A DNA stretch of 8,718 bases, from contig CAMEPN010000052.1 in assembly GCA_945931735.1 (NCBI GenBank), positions 1 to 8,718 on the forward strand, read 5' to 3'. Source of the DNA: an uncultured Clostridia bacterium (GTDB taxonomy: Bacteria > Bacillota > Clostridia > Oscillospirales > Ruminococcaceae). Positions 1 to 6,247 of the stretch are shown one piece after another. Position numbers and translations under genes: made by a program. Position 1 is the first letter of the stretch; each line of letters begins with the position of its first letter. The notes beneath the pieces were generated by a model, which was given only the letters and a program-made list of their open reading frames with translations, did no database searches and was not told the origin of the DNA.

Positions 1-1010
1 TAATTCTGAGTAAGCTTTTCCTCGTCCGTTTTATCCGTGCGGAACTTGTCGATAACGTTAAGGAACAGGTTCTGCACCGTTTTGTTGTAGTCGATGCTCA
101 TTGCGAGCAGCCTGCTCTCCTCGGCGAAGCCGCCTGCCATTGATTTATGACCGCCGCCCGTGCCGACGTCCTTCAGCGCCTCCTGCGCGATAAGCCCCGC
201 GTTCAGCTCGTCCAGCTCGGAGCGCACGGAAAACTTAAATCCGTTCGCTCGGCGGGAATATACCACCGTGAAATTCACTACATCAAGGTTAAGTATGAAA
301 TCGGAAACCGTCGCAACGAACGCGTCGGCGCAGTCGAAATTCAAAAACGCGAACGCGACCCCGTTAAATATCTCGATATTCCGCATGGAATCGACGAACG
401 ACTCCAGCTCGTCGTACTGTATCGTTCCCGACTGGAAGCGACGGATAAGCTGGTTGTTGCTTTTCGGGAAGAGGTAGCCGAATATATCCACGTCAAGCTC
501 GGTCACGCCGCGCGTAAAGTCCGCCGTGTCCATTTTCAGCCCGTAAAGCAGGGCTGTCGCGACCGCCTCGGGGATATCTATATTGTACTGTCGGTAGTAA
601 TCCGCGATTATCGTCGAGCAGCTCCCGACTATCCGAATGTCCATGTATTTATAGTCTGACTCGCAGAATATTGGGTGGTGGTCGATACAAGCGACCTCGT
701 TTCCGACAAGGTCAAGAATATTCGCGTTGCCCTTTTGCGAATCCACCGTGATTATATAATCGTCCTCGGTCATATCCTTAATGTCAACGTCCGTCGTCAT
801 GGATATTCCGAAATCCGCGACCATGTTTGCGGTAGCGGTGCGCTCGATGCCGCCGTGGTGGCAGATGGTCGTTGTTATGCCGAACCTGCGCAGAAGATAT
901 TGCAGCCCGAATGCGCTCGCGATAGCGTCGGGGTCGGGGAAATTATGCGTCTGGATAAAAACGCGGTGACCGCGCAGCAGAGTAATTAACTCGCTAAGTT
1001 TTTGGGACAT
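1..1010 (-). CDS. DHH/DHHA1-family phosphoesterase (NrnA-like), 3' end at or beyond window edge
   Basis: Reading the minus strand from the ATG at 1010 gives an uninterrupted frame of 336 codons; the last two visible bases are TA, so a stop may fall just outside the window. The DHH superfamily motifs are in order: HNFPDPDAIAS (residues 22-32, metal-binding Asp26 and Asp28), VDSQ with Asp90, the signature DHH at 110-112 followed by Pro, KMDTADF near 159-165, and the C-terminal DHHA1 substrate-binding motif GTGGGHKSMAGG (283-294). Family knowledge: these cytosolic Mn-dependent enzymes cleave short oligonucleotides (nanoRNA), pAp or cyclic-dinucleotide products such as pApA. No membrane, PAS or GGDEF part is present, so it is not GdpP. 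The length fits stand-alone NrnA-type proteins (about 310-340 residues). The start is supported by AAGGAG at 1017-1022, 6 nt upstream. It is transcribed alone from its own promoter. The exact substrate cannot be read from sequence. The long plus-strand frames over this gene are antisense shadows. Confidence 0.93.
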   Translation of the reverse strand, partial: MSQKLSELITLLRGHRVFIQTHNFPDPDAIASAFGLQYLLRRFGITTTICHHGGIERTATANMVADFGISMTTDVDIKDMTEDDYIITVDSQKGNANILDLVGNEVACIDHHPIFCESDYKYMDIRIVGSCSTIIADYYRQYNIDIPEAVATALLYGLKMDTADFTRGVTELDVDIFGYLFPKSNNQLIRRFQSGTIQYDELESFVDSMRNIEIFNGVAFAFLNFDCADAFVATVSDFILNLDVVNFTVVYSRRANGFKFSVRSELDELNAGLIAQEALKDVGTGGGHKSMAGGFAEESRLLAMSIDYNKTVQNLFLNVIDKFRTDKTDEEKLTQN

Positions 1011-1039
1011 GATAGGCTCCTTGCTCAACCTTTTAATGC

Positions 1040-1062
1040 GTATCCATGCAACAGCACGATAC
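1040..1062 (-). promoter_or_regulatory. 5' leader hairpin of the DHH phosphoesterase mRNA
   Basis: On the minus strand GTATCGTGC, loop TGTT and GCATGGATAC can form a 9-bp stem (one G-U pair, one bulged G). It sits at the predicted transcription start (about 1062), so the mRNA would begin with this stem-loop, well ahead of the ribosome binding site at 1017-1022. 5'-terminal stem-loops are known to protect some Firmicute mRNAs from decay; that role here is inference. Confidence 0.4.
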
Positions 1063-1068
1063 AATAAT

Positions 1069-1097
1069 ATTTTATCATAAACGTTCGGAAATATCAA
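1069..1097 (-). promoter_or_regulatory. Sigma-A-type promoter of the DHH phosphoesterase gene
   Basis: On the minus strand a -35 box TTGATA (1092-1097) and a -10 box TAAAAT (1069-1074) are separated by exactly 17 bp, and the -10 is extended (TGA directly before it). Each hexamer matches consensus at 5 of 6 positions. Transcription would start near 1062, giving a leader of about 50 nt before the ATG at 1010. Confidence 0.75.
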
Positions 1098-1110
1098 TAG
1101 ATATTGGCGC

Positions 1111-1128
1111 AAAATAAATTTTTATTTT
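1111..1128. repeat. AT-only inverted repeat upstream of the DHH promoter
   Basis: AAAATAAA and TTTATTTT form perfect 8-bp arms around a 2-bp centre. It lies about 14 bp upstream of the -35 box of the phosphoesterase promoter (roughly -49 to -66). It could be an UP-element-like AT tract or a regulator site. In AT-rich spacer DNA such a palindrome can also arise by chance. Confidence 0.25.
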
Positions 1129-1164
1129 AAACAAAGCTTTCACCGCTTTTTTATGATTTCTTAT

Positions 1165-1199
1165 AAAAAAACAGGGGCAGTGTGTCAAGCCGCCCCCGT
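1165..1199 (-). terminator. Rho-independent terminator after the histidine kinase gene
   Basis: On the minus strand ACGGGGGCGG, a 9-nt loop and CTGCCCCTGT form a 10-bp GC-rich stem (two G-U pairs), followed directly by a run of seven T. The stem begins 11 nt after the kinase stop codon, so it ends the two-component operon and insulates the phosphoesterase promoter. The plus-strand reading is also followed by five T, so it may work in both directions, although no plus-strand gene needs it. Confidence 0.88.
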
Positions 1200-1209
1200 T
1201 TTTACCTAA

Positions 1210-3636
1210 TTAACCTAAACTTTCTCCATTATTAGCAAGCGGAAAAGACACCGCCGCGCGGAACATATCGCCGTCGATATCTATTTTCAGCTCGCCGCCG
1301 CACGCCAGCGCAAATCCCTGCGCGATAGAAAGCCCCAGACCAGAGCCTTCGGTGCTGCGCGACCTGTCCCCGCGGACAAAGCGCTCCGTCAGCTCGTCGG
1401 CGGTTAGATCTAACGGCGCCGCGGATATGTTCTTTATAGTGAGCAGCGCCCTGCCGCCTGTTTTTTCTAGGGTGTAGTGTATCCGCGTGCCCTCCATGGA
1501 ATATTTCAGCGCGTTGTCGAGCAGGTTCTGGATTATCCTGTATATCCTCTTCCCGTCGCTCATTATCACAACGGGCGGGTCGCAGATGCTGCGCTTGACC
1601 TCAAAGCCGGATGCGGCTATCCTGTCCTCCATGTCGGCAAGCGCCTGATAGGACAGCTTCGAGAGGTCGAGCGGGGAGCGCTCGGCGGTTATCTCGCCGC
1701 TCGTCGCCTTGGCAAGGTCGAACACGTCGGAAACAATGTTCTTAAGCCGCTCCGACTTGTTTTGGAGTATTTTCACATAATCCTCCGCGGCGGGCGGAAG
1801 CTCCTCCTTGCTCAACAGGTCGATATAGCTTATTATGGAGGTCAGCGGCGTTTTCAGGTCATGGGAAACATTCGTCACAAGGTCTATCTTCATGCGCTCC
1901 GCCCTCATGCGCTCCTCCATGCCCCTGCGGTACTGCTCGCCGAGCCGCTCGAGCCGCTCGCCGCTCTGCCTGAACGGGGAGTTTTCCGAAAACTCCGCCG
2001 AGGACACTCCTTTCCCGAGGTAAACGTCCTCTATCTGCCGTTCCAGCCGCGACATATCCCGCGTCAGCATGAACCGCGAAGAAATGAACAGCACCAGAAA
2101 TACGCCCTCGAGAGAAATCAGCATTGCCAAAAACAGTATTGACGGAGCGGACGCGGGCGACGGAGCTGACATACAAAGCAAGAACAGCGCCGCGTCCACC
2201 GCAGTCGCAATAAGGAACACTACGTCCGTCCACAGCAGCCGCTTTGCCGCCCTGCCGCCGATGAACTTCCCCGTGAATAGATCCCTTAAGAACCCGAAGG
2301 CGCGCTTAATGCCCCTCCACAGAAACGTAACGAAACGGTAAACAAGGCTGCCCCTTGCGAACACGCCGTTTTTGCTCCTTGCCGAAAGGCACAGCCACAG
2401 ATACAGCCACAGCCCCGCTATGCCCGCCGCCGCAAGCCCCGTTACCGCCATCATCAAAATTCCGCCCTGCCAATGGTCGACCGCCGCGTCGTAATACCGC
2501 GACACAAAGCCATCAACTCCGATAACAAATTCGAAAACAAGCGCGCCGGCAGTTATTTCGTAGAACACCGTGGCAGTTATTTCGTAGAACACCGTCAGCA
2601 CGGGCGGGAGCGAGATGTCCCCGCTCGGGCTTTCGCCGATGACCCTGCAAAGGAAAATAAGTATAGCCGTACCGAGCAGAAGCATACAGATGTCCGTGAT
2701 GATAATTACGCGCATATTATGCACGCCGACGGAGTATTTCTGCGACAGCGCGGTATTCTCCTCCTCGGAAAGCCCTACCGTAACATCGGAAAACAGGTAG
2801 CTGTAATTAATCCCGATAAGCTCCTTGTCGGTCGACGAGTTATAGCCCACCGCTTTCTCGTGCGGCACGCCGTTTTCATAGACAGAGCCGTCCGCCGCAG
2901 TCACCTTGCAGTAAAAGTCCAGCCCGTCTATCGCCGACAGGTAATCCTCCGTTTTCGGCGGCGTCACGTTGATATACCCGCTTATACTGTCAAACGGGAA
3001 AGTCAGCGTGACTTCATCGGCATTGATATTCGCGTTCACCACCTCGGGGACAAGCTGTATCGTCACCATGTCGTATGAGTAGGGGTCAAATTCCGTGCCA
3101 TAAATATTATTCCCCGCGATAATCTCGCAGTCGAACGGAAGCTCCTGCATGATACGCTCGTAATTGATCACGTTGTTCATGCCGTCGAAAAAAATGTAGC
3201 CGCTGCGCAGCCCTATCGAAAGGCTCGCCATTTTGTTTTCGATTTCATGCTCTCCGCCGATAAGACTGACGCTGTAAGTAACGGTGTCCGCTCCCATACC
3301 GTTGGAATATTCGTTCCCGTTTTCGTCGGTTATGGACAGCCCGAACGGCACAACGTTTACCTGCCACGAATAATCGTAGGACAGCGTTTTATTATCGTTG
3401 TAAAGCTCCGTACAGCTCCGCACTGCCTCCTGCAATTTATCCTCCGCATATACGCGCTCGTACTTGTCCCTTGCGTCGAAAATAAGCGGCAGACCGTCGT
3501 CCGAGAGCCTGTTGTAGCAGTACGCCCCGCCGTAGCCCGTAACAACTCCCGCCACCGCCGCGCAGGCGATATACGCTATGATGAGCACTGCTTTGAACAC
3601 GCCGCTCCTGCTAGATTTTTTCCATTTTGTAGCCAA
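1210..3636 (-). CDS. Two-component sensor histidine kinase, multi-pass, large extracytoplasmic domain
   Basis: An 808-residue membrane histidine kinase. Residues 13-38 form the first membrane segment, about 40-307 an extracytoplasmic sensor region that I do not recognise, and 308-330, about 346-375, 391-416, 468-490 and 498-520 further membrane segments. Then come a charged coiled-coil linker (about 525-585), the HisKA domain with H-box SHDLKTPLTS (phospho-accepting His592), and the ATP-binding domain with N-box IIQNLLDNALKYS (701-713), F-box ERFVRGD (751-757) and G2 box GSGLGLS (764-770). The usual DxGxG G1 box is replaced by KNISAAPLDL, as in many clostridial kinases of this type. The start is TTG: AAAGGTGG at 3646-3653 lies 9 nt upstream and no in-frame ATG is nearby. 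It overlaps the response regulator gene by 26 nt, implying translational coupling; that protein is its likely phosphorylation partner. A perfect 24-bp duplication repeats TVFYEITA (348-363). The ligand is unknown. Confidence 0.93.
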   Translation of the reverse strand: MATKWKKSSRSGVFKAVLIIAYIACAAVAGVVTGYGGAYCYNRLSDDGLPLIFDARDKYERVYAEDKLQEAVRSCTELYNDNKTLSYDYSWQVNVVPFGLSITDENGNEYSNGMGADTVTYSVSLIGGEHEIENKMASLSIGLRSGYIFFDGMNNVINYERIMQELPFDCEIIAGNNIYGTEFDPYSYDMVTIQLVPEVVNANINADEVTLTFPFDSISGYINVTPPKTEDYLSAIDGLDFYCKVTAADGSVYENGVPHEKAVGYNSSTDKELIGINYSYLFSDVTVGLSEEENTALSQKYSVGVHNMRVIIITDICMLLLGTAILIFLCRVIGESPSGDISLPPVLTVFYEITATVFYEITAGALVFEFVIGVDGFVSRYYDAAVDHWQGGILMMAVTGLAAAGIAGLWLYLWLCLSARSKNGVFARGSLVYRFVTFLWRGIKRAFGFLRDLFTGKFIGGRAAKRLLWTDVVFLIATAVDAALFLLCMSAPSPASAPSILFLAMLISLEGVFLVLFISSRFMLTRDMSRLERQIEDVYLGKGVSSAEFSENSPFRQSGERLERLGEQYRRGMEERMRAERMKIDLVTNVSHDLKTPLTSIISYIDLLSKEELPPAAEDYVKILQNKSERLKNIVSDVFDLAKATSGEITAERSPLDLSKLSYQALADMEDRIAASGFEVKRSICDPPVVIMSDGKRIYRIIQNLLDNALKYSMEGTRIHYTLEKTGGRALLTIKNISAAPLDLTADELTERFVRGDRSRSTEGSGLGLSIAQGFALACGGELKIDIDGDMFRAAVSFPLANNGESLG
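2548..2595 (-). repeat. Perfect 24-bp in-frame tandem duplication inside the kinase gene
   Basis: Bases 2548-2571 and 2572-2595 are identical 24-bp units in direct tandem, encoding TVFYEITA twice (kinase residues 348-355 and 356-363). The length is a multiple of three, so the reading frame is kept. The repeat falls at the start of the third membrane segment and adds a second Glu and Tyr there. The lack of any divergence between copies points to a recent slippage event or an assembly artefact. Confidence 0.95.
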
Positions 3637-4309
3637 CGCCCCACACCACCTTTAAGTATTTCGGCTCCCGCGGGTTTATCTCGATCTTCTCTCGGATACG
3701 GCGGATATGCACCATCACCGTATTCTCCACCGCGTAAGCCGTTTCGTTCCATACTCTCTCGTAAATTTCCTCTGCGGAGAACACCCTGCCCGCATTGGAC
3801 ATGAGCAGCTCCAGTATCTTGTATTCCTTTGCGGTCAGCTTTACCGCCGCGCCGTCTACATAAAGCTGATGCTCGGCGCTGTTAAGCGTCAGCCCGCCTA
3901 GCCTTATCTCGCCCATCGCCGCGCGGCCTGTATGATCCCCCAGCGACATATACCGCCTTAGCTGGCTTTTCACCCTTGCGACAAGCTCGGGCGGCGAAAA
4001 CGGCTTTGTTACATAATCGTCCGCCCCGACCGAAAGCCCGAGCACCTTGTCGCTTTCCTCCGCCTTCGCGGACAGCATTATTATGGGGATATTCCGCTCG
4101 GCGCGTATCTTTATTGTTGCGGAAAGCCCGTCCAGCTTCGGCATCATTATATCCAGAATGATAAGATGTATCTCGTTTTCCGACAGCCTTTCCACCGCCT
4201 CAAGCCCGTTGTACGCCTTGACGGTTTCTATTCCCTCATATTCCAGCAGCTTGGATATCGCGCTGACGATTTCGCGGTCGTCGTCGACCACAAGTACGCG
4301 CTGTGCCAT
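3611..4309 (-). CDS. OmpR/PhoB-family response regulator
   Basis: A 232-residue DNA-binding response regulator. The receiver domain (about 1-118) has the acidic pocket Asp10/Asp11, the phospho-accepting Asp53 in LIILDIMMPKLDG, the switch residue Ser80 in MLSAKAEES and the conserved Lys102 in VTKPFSPPEL. The winged-helix DNA-binding domain (about 133-232) ends in the typical YLKVVWGVGYKME. The length is normal for the family. The ATG at 4309 has a strong AAGGAGGG (4318-4325) 8 nt upstream. It is the first gene of an operon with the overlapping histidine kinase, its likely partner. It is divergent from the deacetylase gene, and CTTA direct repeats in the shared 139-bp region are candidate binding sites, so it may control itself and the deacetylase; that link is inference. 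It resembles the VanR/PhoP/YycF group in domain order, but orthology cannot be assigned by eye. Confidence 0.95.
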   Translation of the reverse strand: MAQRVLVVDDDREIVSAISKLLEYEGIETVKAYNGLEAVERLSENEIHLIILDIMMPKLDGLSATIKIRAERNIPIIMLSAKAEESDKVLGLSVGADDYVTKPFSPPELVARVKSQLRRYMSLGDHTGRAAMGEIRLGGLTLNSAEHQLYVDGAAVKLTAKEYKILELLMSNAGRVFSAEEIYERVWNETAYAVENTVMVHIRRIREKIEINPREPKYLKVVWGVGYKMEKI

Positions 4310-4331
4310 AATATTTTCCCTCCTTGAGCAT

Positions 4332-4340
4332 ATTGTATCA
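4332..4340 (-). promoter_or_regulatory. Possible extended -10 for the response regulator operon
   Basis: The minus strand reads TGATACAAT, an extended -10 with one mismatch in the hexamer. No good -35 box lies 16-18 bp upstream (AAATTT at the 17-bp position). Transcription would begin near 4325, at the ribosome binding site, giving an unusually short leader of about 16 nt. A weaker alternative -10, TATATT, is at 4362-4367 on the same strand. Confidence 0.35.
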
Positions 4341-4347
4341 TGCCATT

Positions 4348-4385
4348 CTTATTAAAATTTGAATATAAAACTTACAAAATTCTTA
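4348..4385. promoter_or_regulatory. CTTA direct repeats, candidate response-regulator operator
   Basis: The plus strand has CTTA at 4348-4351, 4371-4374 and 4382-4385. The last two are spaced 11 bp start to start, about one helical turn, which is the usual arrangement of half sites for OmpR-family regulators; the first is 23 bp away, about two turns. The 4371-4385 pair ends 16 bp before the candidate -10 of the deacetylase gene, where an activator covering a poor -35 would sit. The motif is short and the region AT-rich, so this is a hypothesis only. Confidence 0.3.
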
Positions 4386-4407
4386 AGCATAAATTCTCTG
4401 ATATAAA
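4380..4407 (+). promoter_or_regulatory. Candidate promoter of the polysaccharide deacetylase gene
   Basis: An extended -10, TGATATAAA (4399-4407), has only a poor -35 (TTCTTA at 4380-4385, 16-bp spacer). The weak -35 coincides with the 11-bp-spaced CTTA repeats, which would fit activator-dependent transcription. The predicted start is near 4414, leaving a leader of about 35 nt. Confidence 0.4.
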
Positions 4408-4442
4408 AAAAGCTCCCCGTGCAAAAATAAAAGCAAGGAGCT
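4404..4442 (-). terminator. Terminator-like hairpin on the strand antisense to the deacetylase leader
   Basis: On the minus strand AGCTCC and GGAGCT (6 bp), with an inner TGC/GCA (3 bp) separated by a small internal loop and closed by a 10-nt AT loop, are followed by a run of T over 4404-4410. This has the form of a rho-independent terminator for transcripts entering from the right. It would shield the response regulator from read-through. The same bases carry the AAGGAG ribosome binding site of the plus-strand deacetylase gene (4435-4440). If transcription of that gene starts near 4414, its mRNA would lack most of the left arm, so occlusion of the site in the mRNA is less likely. Confidence 0.5.
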
Positions 4443-4448
4443 GATGAT

Positions 4449-5216
4449 ATGAAAAAAATACTTGCCGCTGTTTCGGCGGCATTGCTGCTTGGCGTGAGCG
4501 CGTCCGCAGTGTCGGAATACGACAGCCTTTACGATATCGACAACACGAAGATCGCCTACGGAATGGGCGTAGAAACCGACAGTGAGAACCGCCCTCTCGG
4601 CGCGATAGACGCGCAGAGGAAATACGGGGATAAAGGCGCGCTGTTCATCGGGGACGGCGATGTGAAGCGCCTGTGGCTGACGTTCGATGAGGGATACGAG
4701 AACGGCTACACCGCCGAGATACTTGACACTCTGAAAGAAAAAAACGTCCGCGCGGTGTTTTTTGTGACGTATGACTACGCGGTGAAGAACCCCGAGCTTA
4801 TCCGCCGAATGATCGACGAGGGGCACACCGTCGGCAACCACACGTTCAGCCACCCGTCGCTGCCCGACTGCTCGCCCGACGAGCTTTACAACGAGCTGTC
4901 GCAGCTTCACGAATATATCCGCGAGGAGTTCGACTATGAAATGTACGTAATGCGCCCGCCGATGGGCGAGTTTTCGGAGCGGGTGCTGAAATGCGCCGCC
5001 GACATGGGCTATACTACCGTTTTGTGGAGCTTCGCATATCCCGACTGGGACGTGAACGCCCAGCCCGAAAAGAGCGCGGCGTATGAGAAAATAACCTCGA
5101 AAACGCACAGCGGCGCGGTGTACCTGCTCCATGCGGTATCCGAAACCAACACCGCGATACTCGGTGACGTTATTGATTATTGGCGGGAGAATGGGTATAT
5201 CATTACTCCGATGTGA
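4449..5216 (+). CDS. Secreted PdaA-like polysaccharide deacetylase
   Basis: A 255-residue protein with an N-terminal signal peptide (Lys-Lys then a hydrophobic stretch, likely cleaved after Ala-Ser-Ala at 18-20) and a carbohydrate esterase 4 (NodB) domain over about 70-255. Motifs in order: WLTFDEGYENGYT (76-88, catalytic Asp80), HTFSH (His131 and His135, metal ligands), RPPMGEFS (169-176), YPDWDVN (197-203) and VYLLHAVS (224-231). The FD-GYENGYT, GNH, LRPP-like and YLLHxVS blocks match Bacillus subtilis PdaA, which removes acetyl groups from N-acetylmuramic acid during muramic delta-lactam formation in spore cortex; length also agrees (about 260). Position 2 of the TFDDG motif is Glu here. 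AAGGAG at 4435-4440 lies 8 nt before the ATG. It is monocistronic, divergent from a two-component system and followed by a hairpin terminator. A role in vegetative wall modification is an alternative to a sporulation role. Confidence 0.9.
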   Translation: MKKILAAVSAALLLGVSASAVSEYDSLYDIDNTKIAYGMGVETDSENRPLGAIDAQRKYGDKGALFIGDGDVKRLWLTFDEGYENGYTAEILDTLKEKNVRAVFFVTYDYAVKNPELIRRMIDEGHTVGNHTFSHPSLPDCSPDELYNELSQLHEYIREEFDYEMYVMRPPMGEFSERVLKCAADMGYTTVLWSFAYPDWDVNAQPEKSAAYEKITSKTHSGAVYLLHAVSETNTAILGDVIDYWRENGYIITPM

Positions 5217-5227
5217 CTATAAAATCA

Positions 5228-5244
5228 CCCCTGATAAACAGGGG
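5228..5244 (-). terminator. Possible terminator of the dus-DUF815-lipoprotein operon
   Basis: CCCCTG, a 5-nt loop and CAGGGG form a perfect 6-bp stem. On the minus strand it is followed by TGATTTTATA, an imperfect T tract. It lies 72 nt after the lipoprotein stop. On the plus strand no T run follows, so it fits the minus direction better. Confidence 0.5.
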
Positions 5245-5251
5245 CGTGGGA

Positions 5252-5281
5252 CGGGGGGACGGAACGTTTCCCCCGATTTTT
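5252..5281 (+). terminator. Rho-independent terminator after the deacetylase gene
   Basis: GGGGGA (5254-5259) pairs with TCCCCC (5269-5274), optionally extended by C5252 with G5275 around a bulged G, followed by A and five T (5277-5281). It stands 37 nt after the deacetylase stop codon and blocks transcription into the convergent lipoprotein gene. Confidence 0.7.
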
Positions 5282-5316
5282 CCGCAAGATTTTTGTTCAC
5301 AGAAAAAGAGTTCCCG

Positions 5317-6234
5317 TCATTCGGCAGTTTCCTCCGAAAGCTGCCCCGCTATTTCAGCGAACACCTCCGCCGTCCGCGCCGACGGGCGCTCAAAGCACCG
5401 CGACGTAACAAACACGACCTTTGCGCCGCCGCTTATCATCGCGGAAATATTCTCGTCGGCGGAAAGCTCCTCGTAAGTCAGCGCGCTGTCCGCCACGATA
5501 TATTCGGGCGCAAGCCCCTCCGAGGGCGCACAATAGCCGCTCTCGGCGCAGAGGTTCTCACCGCACAGCGAAAGCACCGCGCTTTCAAACGTATCCTGCC
5601 CCGCAAGCGTGCATTTCCCCGTTACATAAACGAAAGTACCAAGCTCCACCGCCGAGGCGGAATTTTCCACCGCCTCCCGCGCAAGGCTGCCAAGCTCCGC
5701 GGCGCGCTCCGTTTCCTTTTCGGAGCCGTTAAGCTCCCTGCCGCAGAAAGCCGCCGCAATGTCGCGGTACAGCGCGGAAAAGCTCTCCATGCTGTACGGT
5801 GGGTCGAGCCGCAGCACCGTTATCCCCGCGGCGGAAAGCTCGTAGTCCTCGCGCTCGGACAATGCGGTAAGCGTGAACACCGCGTCGGGCGCAAGCTCCT
5901 TTATCCTGTCGATGTCGGGATTTTCCGCACTCCCCACCGACGGCGCGGAAATGTCCTCGGGATAGTCGCAGTAGCTGCTTATCCCGACCAGCCTGTCCGC
6001 ATAGCCAAGCTCCGCAAGTATCTCCGTAACGGCGGGCGAAAGGCTGACCGCGCGCTCAACGGGCTTTTCGATATCCTCGCCGCAGACCGTCACGGGAAAC
6101 GCTTCATATCCGCTTTCGGAGGAAGTCCCGGACACCGTAAGCTCGGAAGGCGCCGAGGACTCGCCGCCCCCGCCGCAGCCCGAAAGCATCGCCGCCGCGC
6201 ATACGGCAAGCGCAATACATACAAATCTTTTCAT
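5317..6234 (-). CDS. BtuF-like ABC-transporter substrate-binding lipoprotein
   Basis: A 305-residue protein with a lipoprotein signal peptide: KR at 2-3, a hydrophobic core and lipobox LSGC with the lipidated Cys20. A Gly/Ser-rich linker follows, then a periplasmic-binding fold of the Fe3+/cobalamin class (PF01497 type). RAVSLSPAVTEILAELGYAD (61-80), LVGISSYCDYP (82-92) and the block from IDRIKELAPDAVF (108-120) resemble BtuF, so a corrinoid is the best guess and a siderophore or haem the alternative. The mature part has eight further cysteines (51, 89, 164, 208, 224, 229, 235, 280), many for this family. The start at 6234 was chosen over an in-frame ATG ten codons upstream because it begins directly at the signal peptide and has GGAGA 4 nt before it; the upstream ATG lies inside the preceding gene. 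It is the last gene of the dus operon, 13 nt after the ATPase stop. No permease or ATPase of an ABC transporter is in the window. Confidence 0.88.
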   Translation of the reverse strand: MKRFVCIALAVCAAAMLSGCGGGGESSAPSELTVSGTSSESGYEAFPVTVCGEDIEKPVERAVSLSPAVTEILAELGYADRLVGISSYCDYPEDISAPSVGSAENPDIDRIKELAPDAVFTLTALSEREDYELSAAGITVLRLDPPYSMESFSALYRDIAAAFCGRELNGSEKETERAAELGSLAREAVENSASAVELGTFVYVTGKCTLAGQDTFESAVLSLCGENLCAESGYCAPSEGLAPEYIVADSALTYEELSADENISAMISGGAKVVFVTSRCFERPSARTAEVFAEIAGQLSEETAE

Positions 6235-6247
6235 GCTATCTCCAAAA

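Noticed and set aside
147..989. Plus-strand frames of 60-170 codons across the left end
   Set aside because: They are antisense to the DHH phosphoesterase, which has all family motifs and its own promoter and ribosome binding site; the plus-strand products match nothing and lack convincing starts.
1011..1209. Possible small RNA or riboswitch between the phosphoesterase and kinase genes
   Set aside because: The space is explained by one terminator, one promoter and one short leader hairpin; no known riboswitch pattern is visible.
1477..2142. Plus-strand 221-codon frame within the kinase gene
   Set aside because: Antisense shadow caused by GC-rich third codon positions; the minus-strand kinase domains cover the same bases.
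4383..5132. Minus-strand 249-codon frame opposite the deacetylase
   Set aside because: The plus-strand frame has a signal peptide and every CE4 motif; the minus product is Arg/His/Val-rich with no recognisable domain and ends in the AT-rich promoter region.
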